The notes under the pieces are model-generated. The model ran no database searches. It saw only the letters and a list, made by a program, of their open reading frames with translations, and had not been told where the DNA came from. A DNA stretch of 64,000 bases, taken from positions 2,512,501-2,576,500 of the forward strand of contig NZ_VIWV01000001.1 of assembly GCF_007829875.1 (NCBI RefSeq), written 5' to 3'. The number at the start of each line of letters is the position of its first letter. Positions within the stretch are counted from its first letter, which is position 1. This DNA comes from Streptomyces capillispiralis (GTDB lineage: Bacteria > Actinomycetota > Actinomycetes > Streptomycetales > Streptomycetaceae). This document shows positions 40,664 to 48,568 of the stretch, piece after piece. Made by a program: the position numbers and the translations under genes.

Positions 40664-42153
40664 GGGGCGCTCCCCGCGACCAGCCGGCGGCGGTCCGTCT
40701 TGCCGCCGCGGGTGGTGGGCAGCGCGTCGTGGCGCCGGAAGTGCCGGGGCAGCAGGTGCGGCGGCAGCGAGCGGGCCATGTGGGCGCGCAGTTCCGCGTC
40801 GGTGACGGCCGGGTCGCCGGTGACGTGGGCCACCAGGTACGTGCGTCCCCGGTCGTCGGTGTGCGCGGTGACCACGGCGCCGCTGACGCGGGGGTGGGCG
40901 AGCAGGGCTCCTTCCAGCTCGGCGGGGTCCACGCGGTAGCCGCGGATCTTGATCTGCCGGTCGGTGCGCCCGGCGTAGGTGAGGCCGTGCGGGCCCCACC
41001 GTCCGAGGTCGCCGGTGCGGTAGAGGCGGGCGCCCGGCGGGCCGTAGGGGTCGGGCAGGAAGCACTCGGCGGTGCGGGCCGGGCGCCCGCCGTAGCCCCG
41101 GGCGAGGCCCGCGCCACCGATGTACACCTCGCCGACGGTGCCGTCGGGAACGGGCGTGAGGTCGGTGTCGAGCACCCGGACGACCGTGCCGGGGCGGGGT
41201 ACTCCGACCGTGTCCGCGGCCGTGTCGGGCTCGGCGGGGACGCGGTGCCGGGTGGTGGTCATGGTGCACTCGGTCGGTCCGTACTGGTTGACGAGCGTGC
41301 CCGGGACCGTCCGCCGGCCGCCGGCGGCGAGGAAGGGGCGCAGGGACTCGCCGCTGGAGGCGACGAGGGTGACGCCGCGCAGCGGGTCGGGCAGGTCCGG
41401 CTGCCCGGCCAGGTGCGCCAGGAAGGAGGGGGTGGTGCTGAGCAGCGCGGTCACCCGGTGTTCGCCCACGGTGCGGGCGAAGTCGGCGGGCCGCAGCAGC
41501 CGGGAGCGTTCCACGATCACCAGGCGGGCTCCGGCCAGCAGCGGGGCGAAGGTGTCCCGGATGGAGGCGTCGTAGCCGAGCGGGGCCGTCTGCAGGGCCA
41601 CGGTGTCCGGGCCGAGGCCGAAGGCGCCGGCGGTGTCGCGCAGGTAGGCGTCGAGGGCGTGGTGCTCGACGAGGACGGGGCTGGGTTCGCCGGTGCTGCC
41701 GGAGGTGTGGCTGACGTAGGCCAGGGCGCGCGGGTCGACCCGGGCGGGCGGTGCCGCGGGGGTTTCCGGCGGGGTGGCGGGGCCGTCCAGCAGGATCGTG
41801 GGGAGGTCCGGGTCCAGGGCGCGGGAGTGTGCGGAGGTGGTCAGCAGCAGCCGGGTGCCGGCGCTGCGGACGAAGGCCGCGAGCCGGTCGCGGGGCTGGG
41901 CCACGTCCAGGGTGAGGAAGGCGGCTCCGCAGCGGATGACCGCGGCCATCGCCGCGACCGCGTCGGCGCCGTGCTCGACGGCGACGGCGCACACCGTCTC
42001 CGGGCCGGCGCCGTGGGCGCGCAGCAGCCGGGTCAGTTCGCCGGTGCGGGCGGCGAGGCGGCCGTAGGTGACCTGCCCCGTGGGGGTGTCCAGCGCGATG
42101 CGGGCCGGGTGGCGGGCCGCGTGCGCGGCGAGGTCGTCGGCGACGGTGCGCAT
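40660..42153 (-). CDS. Stand-alone NRPS adenylation domain
   Basis: 497 aa from ATG 42153 (AGGAGG 4 bases upstream), overlapping the stop of LanB 2. Activates an amino or aryl acid as its adenylate for transfer to a carrier. Core motifs: A3 VSHTSGSTGEPSPV, A5 VNQYGPTEC, A7 LYRTGDLGRW, A8 AGRTDRQIKIRGYRV and A10 TTRGGKTDRRRL with the catalytic Lys. In A3 the usual PKG is replaced by SPV, so the P-loop lysine is lost, which is also seen in some active A domains. By alignment to GrsA the pocket reads roughly D-A-R-S-V-S-Q-M-T-K, which I do not recognise; the Arg at position 239 hints at an acidic or unusual substrate. MbtH encoded nearby may assist it. Confidence 0.9.
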   Translation of the reverse strand: MRTVADDLAAHAARHPARIALDTPTGQVTYGRLAARTGELTRLLRAHGAGPETVCAVAVEHGADAVAAMAAVIRCGAAFLTLDVAQPRDRLAAFVRSAGTRLLLTTSAHSRALDPDLPTILLDGPATPPETPAAPPARVDPRALAYVSHTSGSTGEPSPVLVEHHALDAYLRDTAGAFGLGPDTVALQTAPLGYDASIRDTFAPLLAGARLVIVERSRLLRPADFARTVGEHRVTALLSTTPSFLAHLAGQPDLPDPLRGVTLVASSGESLRPFLAAGGRRTVPGTLVNQYGPTECTMTTTRHRVPAEPDTAADTVGVPRPGTVVRVLDTDLTPVPDGTVGEVYIGGAGLARGYGGRPARTAECFLPDPYGPPGARLYRTGDLGRWGPHGLTYAGRTDRQIKIRGYRVDPAELEGALLAHPRVSGAVVTAHTDDRGRTYLVAHVTGDPAVTDAELRAHMARSLPPHLLPRHFRRHDALPTTRGGKTDRRRLVAGSAP

Positions 42154-44477
42154 CAGTCCTCCTGGGTGCCGGTGACGGTCAGGTCGACGGCCACGAAGCG
42201 GAGTTCGGAGGTGTAGCGGTGCCCGTCGGCGTCGGTGAGCCAGGCCTGTTCGGGGGTGGGCAGCATCTCGCTGACCTTCAGGCGGGCCCCGGGGTCCTTG
42301 CGGGCGAGCCGGCGGGCCGCCTTGGCGAGGATGGTGATGTACACGGGGCTGTCGAAGTCGACGTAGAACGGGCGGGGTTCGGCCGGGGAGACGACGAACA
42401 CGAAGCGGGGCAGGTCGTGGCGGCGCTGCCAGTGCCGGGCGCGGACGAACCGGGCGGCCTCGCTCTTGTCGTCGGCGAAGTGGACGTCGGCGACGGGCAG
42501 TTGCCAGGTCTCCCGGGCCACGGTCATACGGTCGATGGTGATGCGCGGGGTGTGCTCGCCCTCGGGGCGGAGGGTGAAGCGGTCCATGACGCGCTGGGTG
42601 AGGGTGTTGGCGTAGGCGTCGAGGACGTCGTGGACGGTGCCGTCGGGCAGGACGGCGGTCAGGTGACCGTCCCGGTCCTCGACGCGGACGTCCGCGGCCG
42701 GCACCGAGTTCGGGCGGTGCGGGTCGCCGGTCTGGTCGACCAGGGTCACGTAGTGGTCCTCGGGCCGGTCCAGGGAGGGGCGGCTGCGGGTGGACCACTT
42801 CAGCGGGAGCTCCTTGGGGAGCGTCGGCAGCAGACGGGGGCCGGGGAAGTCGCGGGTGGTCTCGGCGACGAGCCGGTCGCGGTCGGGGTGCTGGTGGACG
42901 AAGAGGGAGGCGCCCATGGTGTTCAGGGCGCAGTGCATCTCGCCGAGGACGAGGTCGACGTCGCCGCGGGCGAGGGCGTCCGCGTCCTCGGCGACGACCA
43001 GGACGTCGGGGCTGATGTAGCGGGCGAGGGACCAGCCGTCGCCGGGCTCGTCGAACTCGCGGCGCACGCGGTCGGCCAGTTCGGCCGTGGTCAGGCGGAC
43101 GCGGCGGGCGTCCGGCGGGAGGTCGAGGATCCGGGCCCACTTGGCGCGCAGTTCGGCCTGGGCCGCGTCGATCAGGTCGCCGGCGTCGGGGTGCGGGGAG
43201 GGCAGGGTGTTCATCCACAGGGTGGCGAGGTCCACCGGGGTGCCGTCGGCGCTCAGCCGGGCGTGGACGGTGCGCAGGCGGGCGCGGATGGCGTCGGCGA
43301 AGCGGTTCGTCATCCAGCGGGCGGCCGTCAGGCACAGCTGGAGGGGTTCCAGGTGCGCCAGCAGGGCGGGGCCGGCCGTGGCGGTGGCGGCGCGCCGGGA
43401 GTCGGAGTACACCAGTCCGCGGCAGGGGGCGGTGCGTGCTCCCTTGGCGCGCTGGGCCTCGCTGTCGGTGAGTGCGGCGAAGTCGGCCTCCAGGGCGCCG
43501 ATCGCGGCGGTCAGCGCGGCGGCGTCGGTGCCGGCGGCGCGTACGGCTTCCCGGCCGCGTTCCAGCACGGCGAGGCCGGCCAGCGCACGGTCGCGTGCGA
43601 CCTCGTCGGGGACGCGCTCGAGGATCCGGCGCAGGGCCAGGTCGGGGTGGGTGGCGGCGGGCACCTCCAGGCGCCGGGTCACCCAGCGCCGGCGGACCAG
43701 TTCGGCCACGATGTCGGCCACCTCGCCCGGGTCCAGGTCCAGTTCGGCGGCGATGGCGGCCAGGTGCCGGGTGCCGTCGCAGCGCCGCAGGACGGCCTGC
43801 TGGAGCTCCCCGACGGGCTGGGGAGGCCGCCCCGGGACTCGCACCGTGCCGTCCTCGCAGCGCACGAAGGACATCCGGCGCGGCGGGATCCACCGCATCA
43901 GCTCGTCGTCCTCGGCGAGCACCTTGGCCAGGGCGTCGACGGCCCAGCCGGAGAAGTAGACCTCCTGCGCGGCGAGGAAGCCGCGGCCGGCGTCGACGGT
44001 GACGGCGTGCGGCGCGGACGGGTCCCAGCGGCCCCAGCCGACGGGTCCGAAGAAGCCGATGGTGTCGTTCTTCACGCAGAACCGCTGCCAGTAGTGGGCG
44101 ACCAGCTCCTCGCGCTGGCGGGGCATGCTGCTGCGCGGGTCCACGCCCGGCGTCCAGCGCAGGAACGGCGCGATGCCGGTGCGCAGCACGGCCGGGTTCT
44201 GCCAGGCGAGGGCCGCCTGGAAGCGGGGCAGGCCGGCGATGTGCTGGAGGTGGCGGGCGGTGTCCACGGCGGCCGCCGACAGTTCCTCGGCGAAGGCCCC
44301 CCACTCGGGTCCGGACAGATCGGCGCCGGGGCCGAACTTGTCGGCCGCCTCGGCCAGTCCGGGCGGGGCCAGGCGCAGCACGCCCTCGGCGGGGAAGCCG
44401 GGGCCGCGCAGCGCGAACTCCTCCCAGAGCCGCCAGCCTCCGCCCGGCAGCAGGACCGGTGCGTGCTCGTCCGACAT
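42153..44477 (-). CDS. LanB-family (lantibiotic dehydratase N-terminal) protein 2
   Basis: 774 aa from ATG 44477 (AAGGAG 7 bases upstream). Paralogue of the LanB at 36871: same length class and same domain, with KNDTIGFFGPVGWGRW, GASLFVHQHPDRDRL, PFYVDFDSPVYITILAKA and a final RYTSELRFVAVD. First gene of the minus-strand operon; its stop overlaps the A-domain start, so LanB 2, A domain, PLP enzyme and carrier protein are made as a coupled set. No SpaB_C elimination domain. It may be a tRNA-dependent peptide or carrier-bound aminoacylating enzyme (PEARL-like) rather than a dehydratase; this is inference from size and context. Divergent from mbtH across 258 bases. Confidence 0.82.
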   Translation of the reverse strand: MSDEHAPVLLPGGGWRLWEEFALRGPGFPAEGVLRLAPPGLAEAADKFGPGADLSGPEWGAFAEELSAAAVDTARHLQHIAGLPRFQAALAWQNPAVLRTGIAPFLRWTPGVDPRSSMPRQREELVAHYWQRFCVKNDTIGFFGPVGWGRWDPSAPHAVTVDAGRGFLAAQEVYFSGWAVDALAKVLAEDDELMRWIPPRRMSFVRCEDGTVRVPGRPPQPVGELQQAVLRRCDGTRHLAAIAAELDLDPGEVADIVAELVRRRWVTRRLEVPAATHPDLALRRILERVPDEVARDRALAGLAVLERGREAVRAAGTDAAALTAAIGALEADFAALTDSEAQRAKGARTAPCRGLVYSDSRRAATATAGPALLAHLEPLQLCLTAARWMTNRFADAIRARLRTVHARLSADGTPVDLATLWMNTLPSPHPDAGDLIDAAQAELRAKWARILDLPPDARRVRLTTAELADRVRREFDEPGDGWSLARYISPDVLVVAEDADALARGDVDLVLGEMHCALNTMGASLFVHQHPDRDRLVAETTRDFPGPRLLPTLPKELPLKWSTRSRPSLDRPEDHYVTLVDQTGDPHRPNSVPAADVRVEDRDGHLTAVLPDGTVHDVLDAYANTLTQRVMDRFTLRPEGEHTPRITIDRMTVARETWQLPVADVHFADDKSEAARFVRARHWQRRHDLPRFVFVVSPAEPRPFYVDFDSPVYITILAKAARRLARKDPGARLKVSEMLPTPEQAWLTDADGHRYTSELRFVAVDLTVTGTQED

Positions 44478-44735
44478 CAGGTGCTCCTTCCGGAAAGGGG
44501 GTGCGCGGGGAAGCCGCGCGGCGCCCGGCCGGGCCATGGCCGCCGCCGGGACGCCGGGCTCCCGGCAGGACAGCACCGTCCCGCGCCGGGGCGGCACGGC
44601 ACCAGAGAAGATCCGGCAGCAACGCGCGCCGCGGGCTCGGCGCGTTCGTCCCTGCCCCGGGCGGGTGGACGCCCGGCACGCTGTCGGCGTCGGCCCCGAC
44701 CTGCGGCCGGCCCCACCACCTGAGGAAGGTTCACC

Positions 44736-44987
44736 ATGACGCAACCCGACTCCACGACCGGCGCGGGCGCCGACGAGGCCCGCACGGACACCGCCGAGGT
44801 GTACCTCGTGGTGCGCAACGACGAGGAGCAGTACTCGATCTGGCGGGCGGACCGCGAGGTGCCCGCGGGCTGGCACCCGGAGGGCACGCGGGGCAGCCGG
44901 CAGGAGTGCCTCGACCGCATCGACGTGGTCTGGACGGACATGCGCCCGCTCAGCCTGCGCCGCCGGCTGGCCGGGGCAGATGTCTGA
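44736..44987 (+). CDS. MbtH-like protein
   Basis: 83-aa chaperone-like partner that binds NRPS adenylation domains and aids folding and activity. Signature visible: NDEEQYSIWRADREVPAGW, GSRQECLDRIDVVWTDMRP. About 18 extra N-terminal residues, rich in Thr/Gly/Ala, are unusual but common in Streptomyces copies. ATG 44736 has AGGAAGG 7 bases upstream. The stop overlaps the start of the phosphopantetheinyl transferase gene. Likely partners are the stand-alone A domain and the two A domains of the NRPS. Confidence 0.95.
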   Translation: MTQPDSTTGAGADEARTDTAEVYLVVRNDEEQYSIWRADREVPAGWHPEGTRGSRQECLDRIDVVWTDMRPLSLRRRLAGADV

Positions 44988-45759
44988 TCCACGGGCGGGC
45001 CGGCTCCTGGACCCGCCGGCGCACGCCCCGCCGCCGACGCCGTCCGGTCTGCTGTGTCCGGACGTGCTGGACCTGTCCGGGCTGCGGCACCGGGCGCGGG
45101 CACCGGGACCCCGCGTCCTGCGGGGGCCGCTGGAGCTGTACCTGGCCCATGTCGGAGCCCAGGACGAGCGGGCGCTGCGGGACGCGTGGGAGCTGCTGGA
45201 CGCGGAGGAACGGGCCCGGGCCCGCGCGTTCCGGCACGACCGCGACCGTGCCTCGTACGTGGTCGCGCACGCGGCGCTGCGCGACGTGCTGAGCGTGCTG
45301 CTCGGCGTGCGCGCCGAGGCGCTGCCCCTGGCGCGGGAGCCGTGCGCGGGCTGCGGCGGGCCGCACGGGCGGCCGGTGCTGCGCACGCCGGGTGTGCGCT
45401 TCTCCCTGTCGCACAGCGGGGACCTGGTGCTGGTGGCGCTCGCCCCGGAACCGGTCGGCGTCGACGTGGAGGGGCTGGCGACGCACCGGGCGGTGCTCGG
45501 CGCCCAGTCGGCGCTGCACCCGGCGGAGGCGGACGAGCTGGCGCTGCTGCCCGCGCACGGGCGTCCGGCGGCGTTCACCCGTGCCTGGGTGCGCAAGGAG
45601 GCCTACCTGAAGGGACTGGGCACGGGCCTGGTGCGCGACCCGGCACTGGACTACCTGGGCACCGGGCCGCTACCGACCGCCCCGGCACCGGGGTGGAGCG
45701 TGCGGGACGTCCGGGTTCCGGCGGGGTACGCGGCGGCGGTGGCCCTGCGGACGCCCTGA
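44980..45759 (+). CDS. 4'-phosphopantetheinyl transferase (Sfp type)
   Basis: 259 aa. Converts apo carrier proteins to holo form using coenzyme A. Motifs: VRFSLSHSGD, GVDVEGLA (Mg-binding Asp and Glu) and WVRKEAYLKGLGTGL, the Sfp-type P2 and P3 signatures. The start overlaps mbtH, giving a two-gene operon that ends at the perfect terminator at 45775. A cluster-specific transferase supports the view that the NRPS parts are functional. Confidence 0.94.
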   Translation: MSDPRAGRLLDPPAHAPPPTPSGLLCPDVLDLSGLRHRARAPGPRVLRGPLELYLAHVGAQDERALRDAWELLDAEERARARAFRHDRDRASYVVAHAALRDVLSVLLGVRAEALPLAREPCAGCGGPHGRPVLRTPGVRFSLSHSGDLVLVALAPEPVGVDVEGLATHRAVLGAQSALHPAEADELALLPAHGRPAAFTRAWVRKEAYLKGLGTGLVRDPALDYLGTGPLPTAPAPGWSVRDVRVPAGYAAAVALRTP

Positions 45760-45774
45760 CGGCGTACGGGCGCA

Positions 45775-45813
45775 CACGGCGGGGACCGGTCCGGTGGACC
45801 GGTCCCCGCCGTG
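45775..45813 (+). terminator. Perfect 18-bp terminator hairpin
   Basis: Arms 45775-45792 and 45796-45813 are exact complements with a GGT loop, 16 bases past the transferase stop. Confidence 0.8.
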
Positions 45814-45889
45814 GTGTCGCGGTGTGCCCGCGCTGTCCGGCCTCCCCGCACGGTCCGGCACTGCGAGAGGGCCGGAAGCACGCGATGCC

Positions 45890-45912
45890 TTCACCGATAA
45901 CTCACCGGTGAA
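45890..45912 (+). promoter_or_regulatory. Operator-like palindrome upstream of the peptidase gene
   Basis: TTCACCG (45890-45896) and CGGTGAA (45906-45912), perfect arms with a 9-base spacer, ending 15 bases before the -10 at 45928. It covers where a -35 would be, a position suited to repression. Confidence 0.4.
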
Positions 45913-45927
45913 CGGGAGTTGGCACGC

Positions 45928-45933
45928 TACGAT
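45928..45933 (+). promoter_or_regulatory. -10 element for leaderless peptidase gene
   Basis: TACGAT, 7 bases before the GTG at 45941; no Shine-Dalgarno. Confidence 0.5.
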
Positions 45934-45940
45934 CATCGGC

Positions 45941-46681
45941 GTGACCGCTGCGGAACCGACCATCGTCGCCACCTCCGGAGGTCATCGCGTCGGCGCGCGC
46001 ACCCGGGTCCTCTTCGACGCCCTGGTCCACCACGCGGTCGATCTCTCCGGTGTGCACGGCAGACGCCCCCGCGTCCTCTACCTGGGCACGGCGGTGGGCG
46101 ACGCCGAGCACGTCACGGCACGGGTGGCGGAGGCCGCCCGGGTGGCGGGCTTCGACCTCACCCCGCTCCACCTCTTCCCGATGCCGAACGTGGACGACGT
46201 CGAGGGCACGGTGCTCGGCCACGACGTGGTCTGGGTGATGGGCGGCTCGGTGGCCAACCTGCTCGCCGTGTGGCGGGCGCACCGGCTGGACGAGATCCTG
46301 CGGCGCGCCTGGCGCGCCGGTGTGGTGCTCGCCGGGGTGAGCGCGGGTTCCCTCTGCTGGTACGAGGGCGGCACCACGGACTCCTTCGGCCCCGAACTCC
46401 GCCCGGTCACCAACGGGCTGGGGCTGCTGCCGTACGGCAACGGGGTGCACTACGACAGTGACGGGGGCCGGCGCCCGCTGACCCACCGGCTGGTCGCCGA
46501 GGGCGTCTTCGCGACGGCGCACTGCACCGACGACGGCGTGGGGCTGGTCTACCGCGGCACCGAGCTGGTCGAGGCGGTGGCGGAGCAGCGGGGCAAGGGC
46601 GCCTACGTGGTGGTCCGGGACGGCGACCGGGCCGTGGAGGAGCGGATCGAGCCCCGGCTGCTGCCCGCGCCCCCCGGCTGA
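45941..46681 (+). CDS. Peptidase E-like (S51) / class I glutamine amidotransferase-fold protein
   Basis: 246 aa. S51 dipeptidases cut after N-terminal Asp. Visible: ATSGGH near the N-terminus, VMGGSVANLLAVW, and the nucleophile elbow AGVSAGSLCWYEGG with Ser134. In this family the elbow serine replaces the cysteine of glutamine amidotransferases. GTG 45941 is favoured by a -10 element 7 bases upstream. The gene is monocistronic and convergent with the LuxR pair. Similar proteins are widespread in actinobacteria, so it may be a resident gene rather than part of the cluster. A role in peptide trimming is possible but unsupported. Confidence 0.85.
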   Translation: MTAAEPTIVATSGGHRVGARTRVLFDALVHHAVDLSGVHGRRPRVLYLGTAVGDAEHVTARVAEAARVAGFDLTPLHLFPMPNVDDVEGTVLGHDVVWVMGGSVANLLAVWRAHRLDEILRRAWRAGVVLAGVSAGSLCWYEGGTTDSFGPELRPVTNGLGLLPYGNGVHYDSDGGRRPLTHRLVAEGVFATAHCTDDGVGLVYRGTELVEAVAEQRGKGAYVVVRDGDRAVEERIEPRLLPAPPG

Positions 46682-46784
46682 CGGCCGGCCGCGGGAGCGG
46701 AGGGCGCCCCCGGCCGGCGCGACCTCCCCGCCCACGGCTCCCGCCCCCGCGTCCGCTTCCTCGACATCAACGGCGTCCACCGGG

Positions 46785-47417
46785 TCACACCAGGCCGTGG
46801 CGCACGGCGTGAGCGACGGCGTGGGCCCTGTTGCGGGCCTGCAGTCGGGCCATGATCTCGTAGATGACGTTCTTGACGGTGTGTTCGGAGCAGCGCAGCA
46901 GCAGGGCGATGTCCGCGTTGCCGTGGCCCTCGCCCATGAGGCGCAGCACCGAGGCCTGACGCGCGGTCAGGGCCGGCCGGCCGCGGCCGTCGGCCGGGTC
47001 CGCGGGGCGTGGACCGCTGGACAGCAGGTGGGACAGCTCCGGGTAGGGGATGCTCGGGTGCGGGTGGGCCGCGCGGCGCACCGCGGCCACCAGGTTCTCC
47101 TCGGTGAGGTCGCCGGCCCGCAGGACGACCGCCCCGGCCCGCAGCGCGAGCCGCAGGTCCGTCCGGCCGACGGTGTCGCACACGAGGACCAGGGGACCGG
47201 TGTCCCGCCGGCCGCGCAGGGCACGGGCGGCGTCGGCGGTGGCGACCACGGTGACGGCCCCGGGCCCGCCGTGCTCCGGCGCGCAGGCCAGCCCGGCGCG
47301 GCGGGCCACGCAGCGGACGCGGTCCGCGCCGGGCGAGGGCGGGATGCGCAGGACGACGGGTGCGGGCGTCGTGCCGGCACCGGGCGCGGGGCGCGCGGCG
47401 GTCAGGGTCGCGGTCAC
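46785..47417 (-). CDS. LuxR-family regulator with receiver-like N-terminus (2 of pair)
   Basis: 210 aa from GTG 47417, overlapping the stop of the upstream regulator (GTGA). The C-terminal LuxR helix-turn-helix (about residues 145-205) reads LTARQASVLRLMGEGHGNADIALLL then SEHTVKNVIYEIMARL. The N-terminal part resembles a response-regulator fold by hydrophobic pattern, but I see no convincing acidic pocket and no kinase gene is nearby. Probably an atypical, phosphorylation-independent regulator of the cluster. Confidence 0.82.
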   Translation of the reverse strand: MTATLTAARPAPGAGTTPAPVVLRIPPSPGADRVRCVARRAGLACAPEHGGPGAVTVVATADAARALRGRRDTGPLVLVCDTVGRTDLRLALRAGAVVLRAGDLTEENLVAAVRRAAHPHPSIPYPELSHLLSSGPRPADPADGRGRPALTARQASVLRLMGEGHGNADIALLLRCSEHTVKNVIYEIMARLQARNRAHAVAHAVRHGLV

Positions 47418-48025
47418 AGCAGACCCGCCCGGAGCGCGTAGGCGACCGCGTGGGCGCGGTTGCGCAGCCGGAACCGCTGGGTGATGTCGTGGACCACGGT
47501 GGTCACGGTGCGCGGTGAGTAGGCGAGCCGCTGGGCGATCTCGGCCGTCTCGTGGCCGTCGGCGAGCAGCCGCAGCACCGAGCGTTCCCGGTCGGACAGC
47601 ATGCCGTCGCTCCAGCCTCCGGCGCCGTGCCGGGCGTCGGCCGGGCGGTCCAGGAGCTGTTCGAGCAGACGGGGTGGCAGGGTGCAGTCGTCGCGGGAGG
47701 CGGCCAGCACCGCGTGGGCCAGGCGGGGCGCGTCGGCGTCGCGGCGCGGCAGCAGGCCCCGGGCGCCGGCGGCGAGGGCGTGCAGGGCGTCGCCGGAGGC
47801 GAGGGCACCCGCCACCAGGACGACGGCGGGGCTGTGCCGCAGGGCGCGGGTGGCGCGCACCATGTCGAGTTCGGCCGGTCCGGGGCGGTCCACGGTGAGG
47901 ACGGCGACCCGCGCGTCCGCGGGCTCGCACACGGTCAGGTCCGGGCAGGCCAGCAGGGTGGTGCGCGTGCCGGCCTCCAGTACCGGGTCGAGGGCGACCA
48001 CGCCGACGGTTACAGGTGCTCCCAT
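47414..48025 (-). CDS. LuxR-family regulator with receiver-like N-terminus (1 of pair)
   Basis: 203 aa from ATG 48025, AGGAG 7 bases upstream. HTH at about residues 140-200: LSDRERSVLRLLADGHETAEIAQRL then SPRTVTTVVHDITQRFRLRN. The N-terminal 120 residues follow a receiver-like alternation (VTVGVVALDPVLEAGT, VAVLTVDRPGP) with poorly kept active-site positions. The tight overlap with a second regulator of the same build, both ending LRNRAHAVAYALRAGLL-like, suggests a duplicated pair acting as a heterodimer. Divergent from the LanM gene across 543 bases. Confidence 0.83.
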   Translation of the reverse strand: MGAPVTVGVVALDPVLEAGTRTTLLACPDLTVCEPADARVAVLTVDRPGPAELDMVRATRALRHSPAVVLVAGALASGDALHALAAGARGLLPRRDADAPRLAHAVLAASRDDCTLPPRLLEQLLDRPADARHGAGGWSDGMLSDRERSVLRLLADGHETAEIAQRLAYSPRTVTTVVHDITQRFRLRNRAHAVAYALRAGLL

Positions 48026-48568
48026 CTGCTACTCCTAGGAAGGTCGTCCGCCCGGCCGTGGGCGCTCCGGGTCGGTTCTGCGGTGGGACTGCGGTGGGAC
48101 TGCGCACCACCGTGCCGGGGGCGGGGGCGCGTCGGCATCGGTAACGGGTCCCCACCTTTCCGGCCGGCGGGGCCGCCCCCCGTCGGCGCCGGTCTCCCCG
48201 CGACCGCCTCGCCGCCCGTCGCACGGCGGCCGTCGGCGGGCGGGCGCGGCAGCGGTGAGCCGCTGGTGGGGGCCGGGGGCCGGTGCGGGGGCGGGTGGGG
48301 GGCAGGCCCTGGGGATCCGTACCCCGGGGAGCGGGGGTGCGGGGGGCCGACGCAGAAGCCGGGGACGGGCACAAGGGCCGAACGCGCAGAACCGCGTTGT
48401 CCCGGGACGTCCCGCTACCCATGCGCGCCGAGCGGGTCACCGGGCCGCTGACCTGCGGCATCCACCGATCGGGGGCGGGCCGGCCCGCCGGGCGGGGCGG
48501 GGACCGCGCAGAATATGGGGGACGCCTACCCATGTGGGGGGTCGCAGGCGTCTGCGACCTTCTTTCTC
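48026..48568. other. 543-base divergent region between LuxR pair and LanM gene
   Basis: G-rich on the plus strand. It contains an 11-bp direct repeat (TGCGGTGGGAC, two copies, about 48079-48101) and the palindrome at 48540-48559. No sequence resembling a gene was found; an in-frame ATG at 48515 could extend LanM by 18 codons. Confidence 0.45.
48540..48559 (+). promoter_or_regulatory. Palindrome just upstream of the LanM start
   Basis: GGTCGCAG-GCGT-CTGCGACC, perfect 8-bp arms, 4-base spacer, ending 9 bases before the GTG at 48569. It could be an operator for one of the LuxR proteins, or an RNA hairpin covering the ribosome site. Confidence 0.45.

Noticed and set aside
36871..44477. LanB genes as one broken full-length lantibiotic dehydratase
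   Set aside because: Each contains the same complete N-terminal domain and the same C-terminal motif, so they are paralogues and not two halves.
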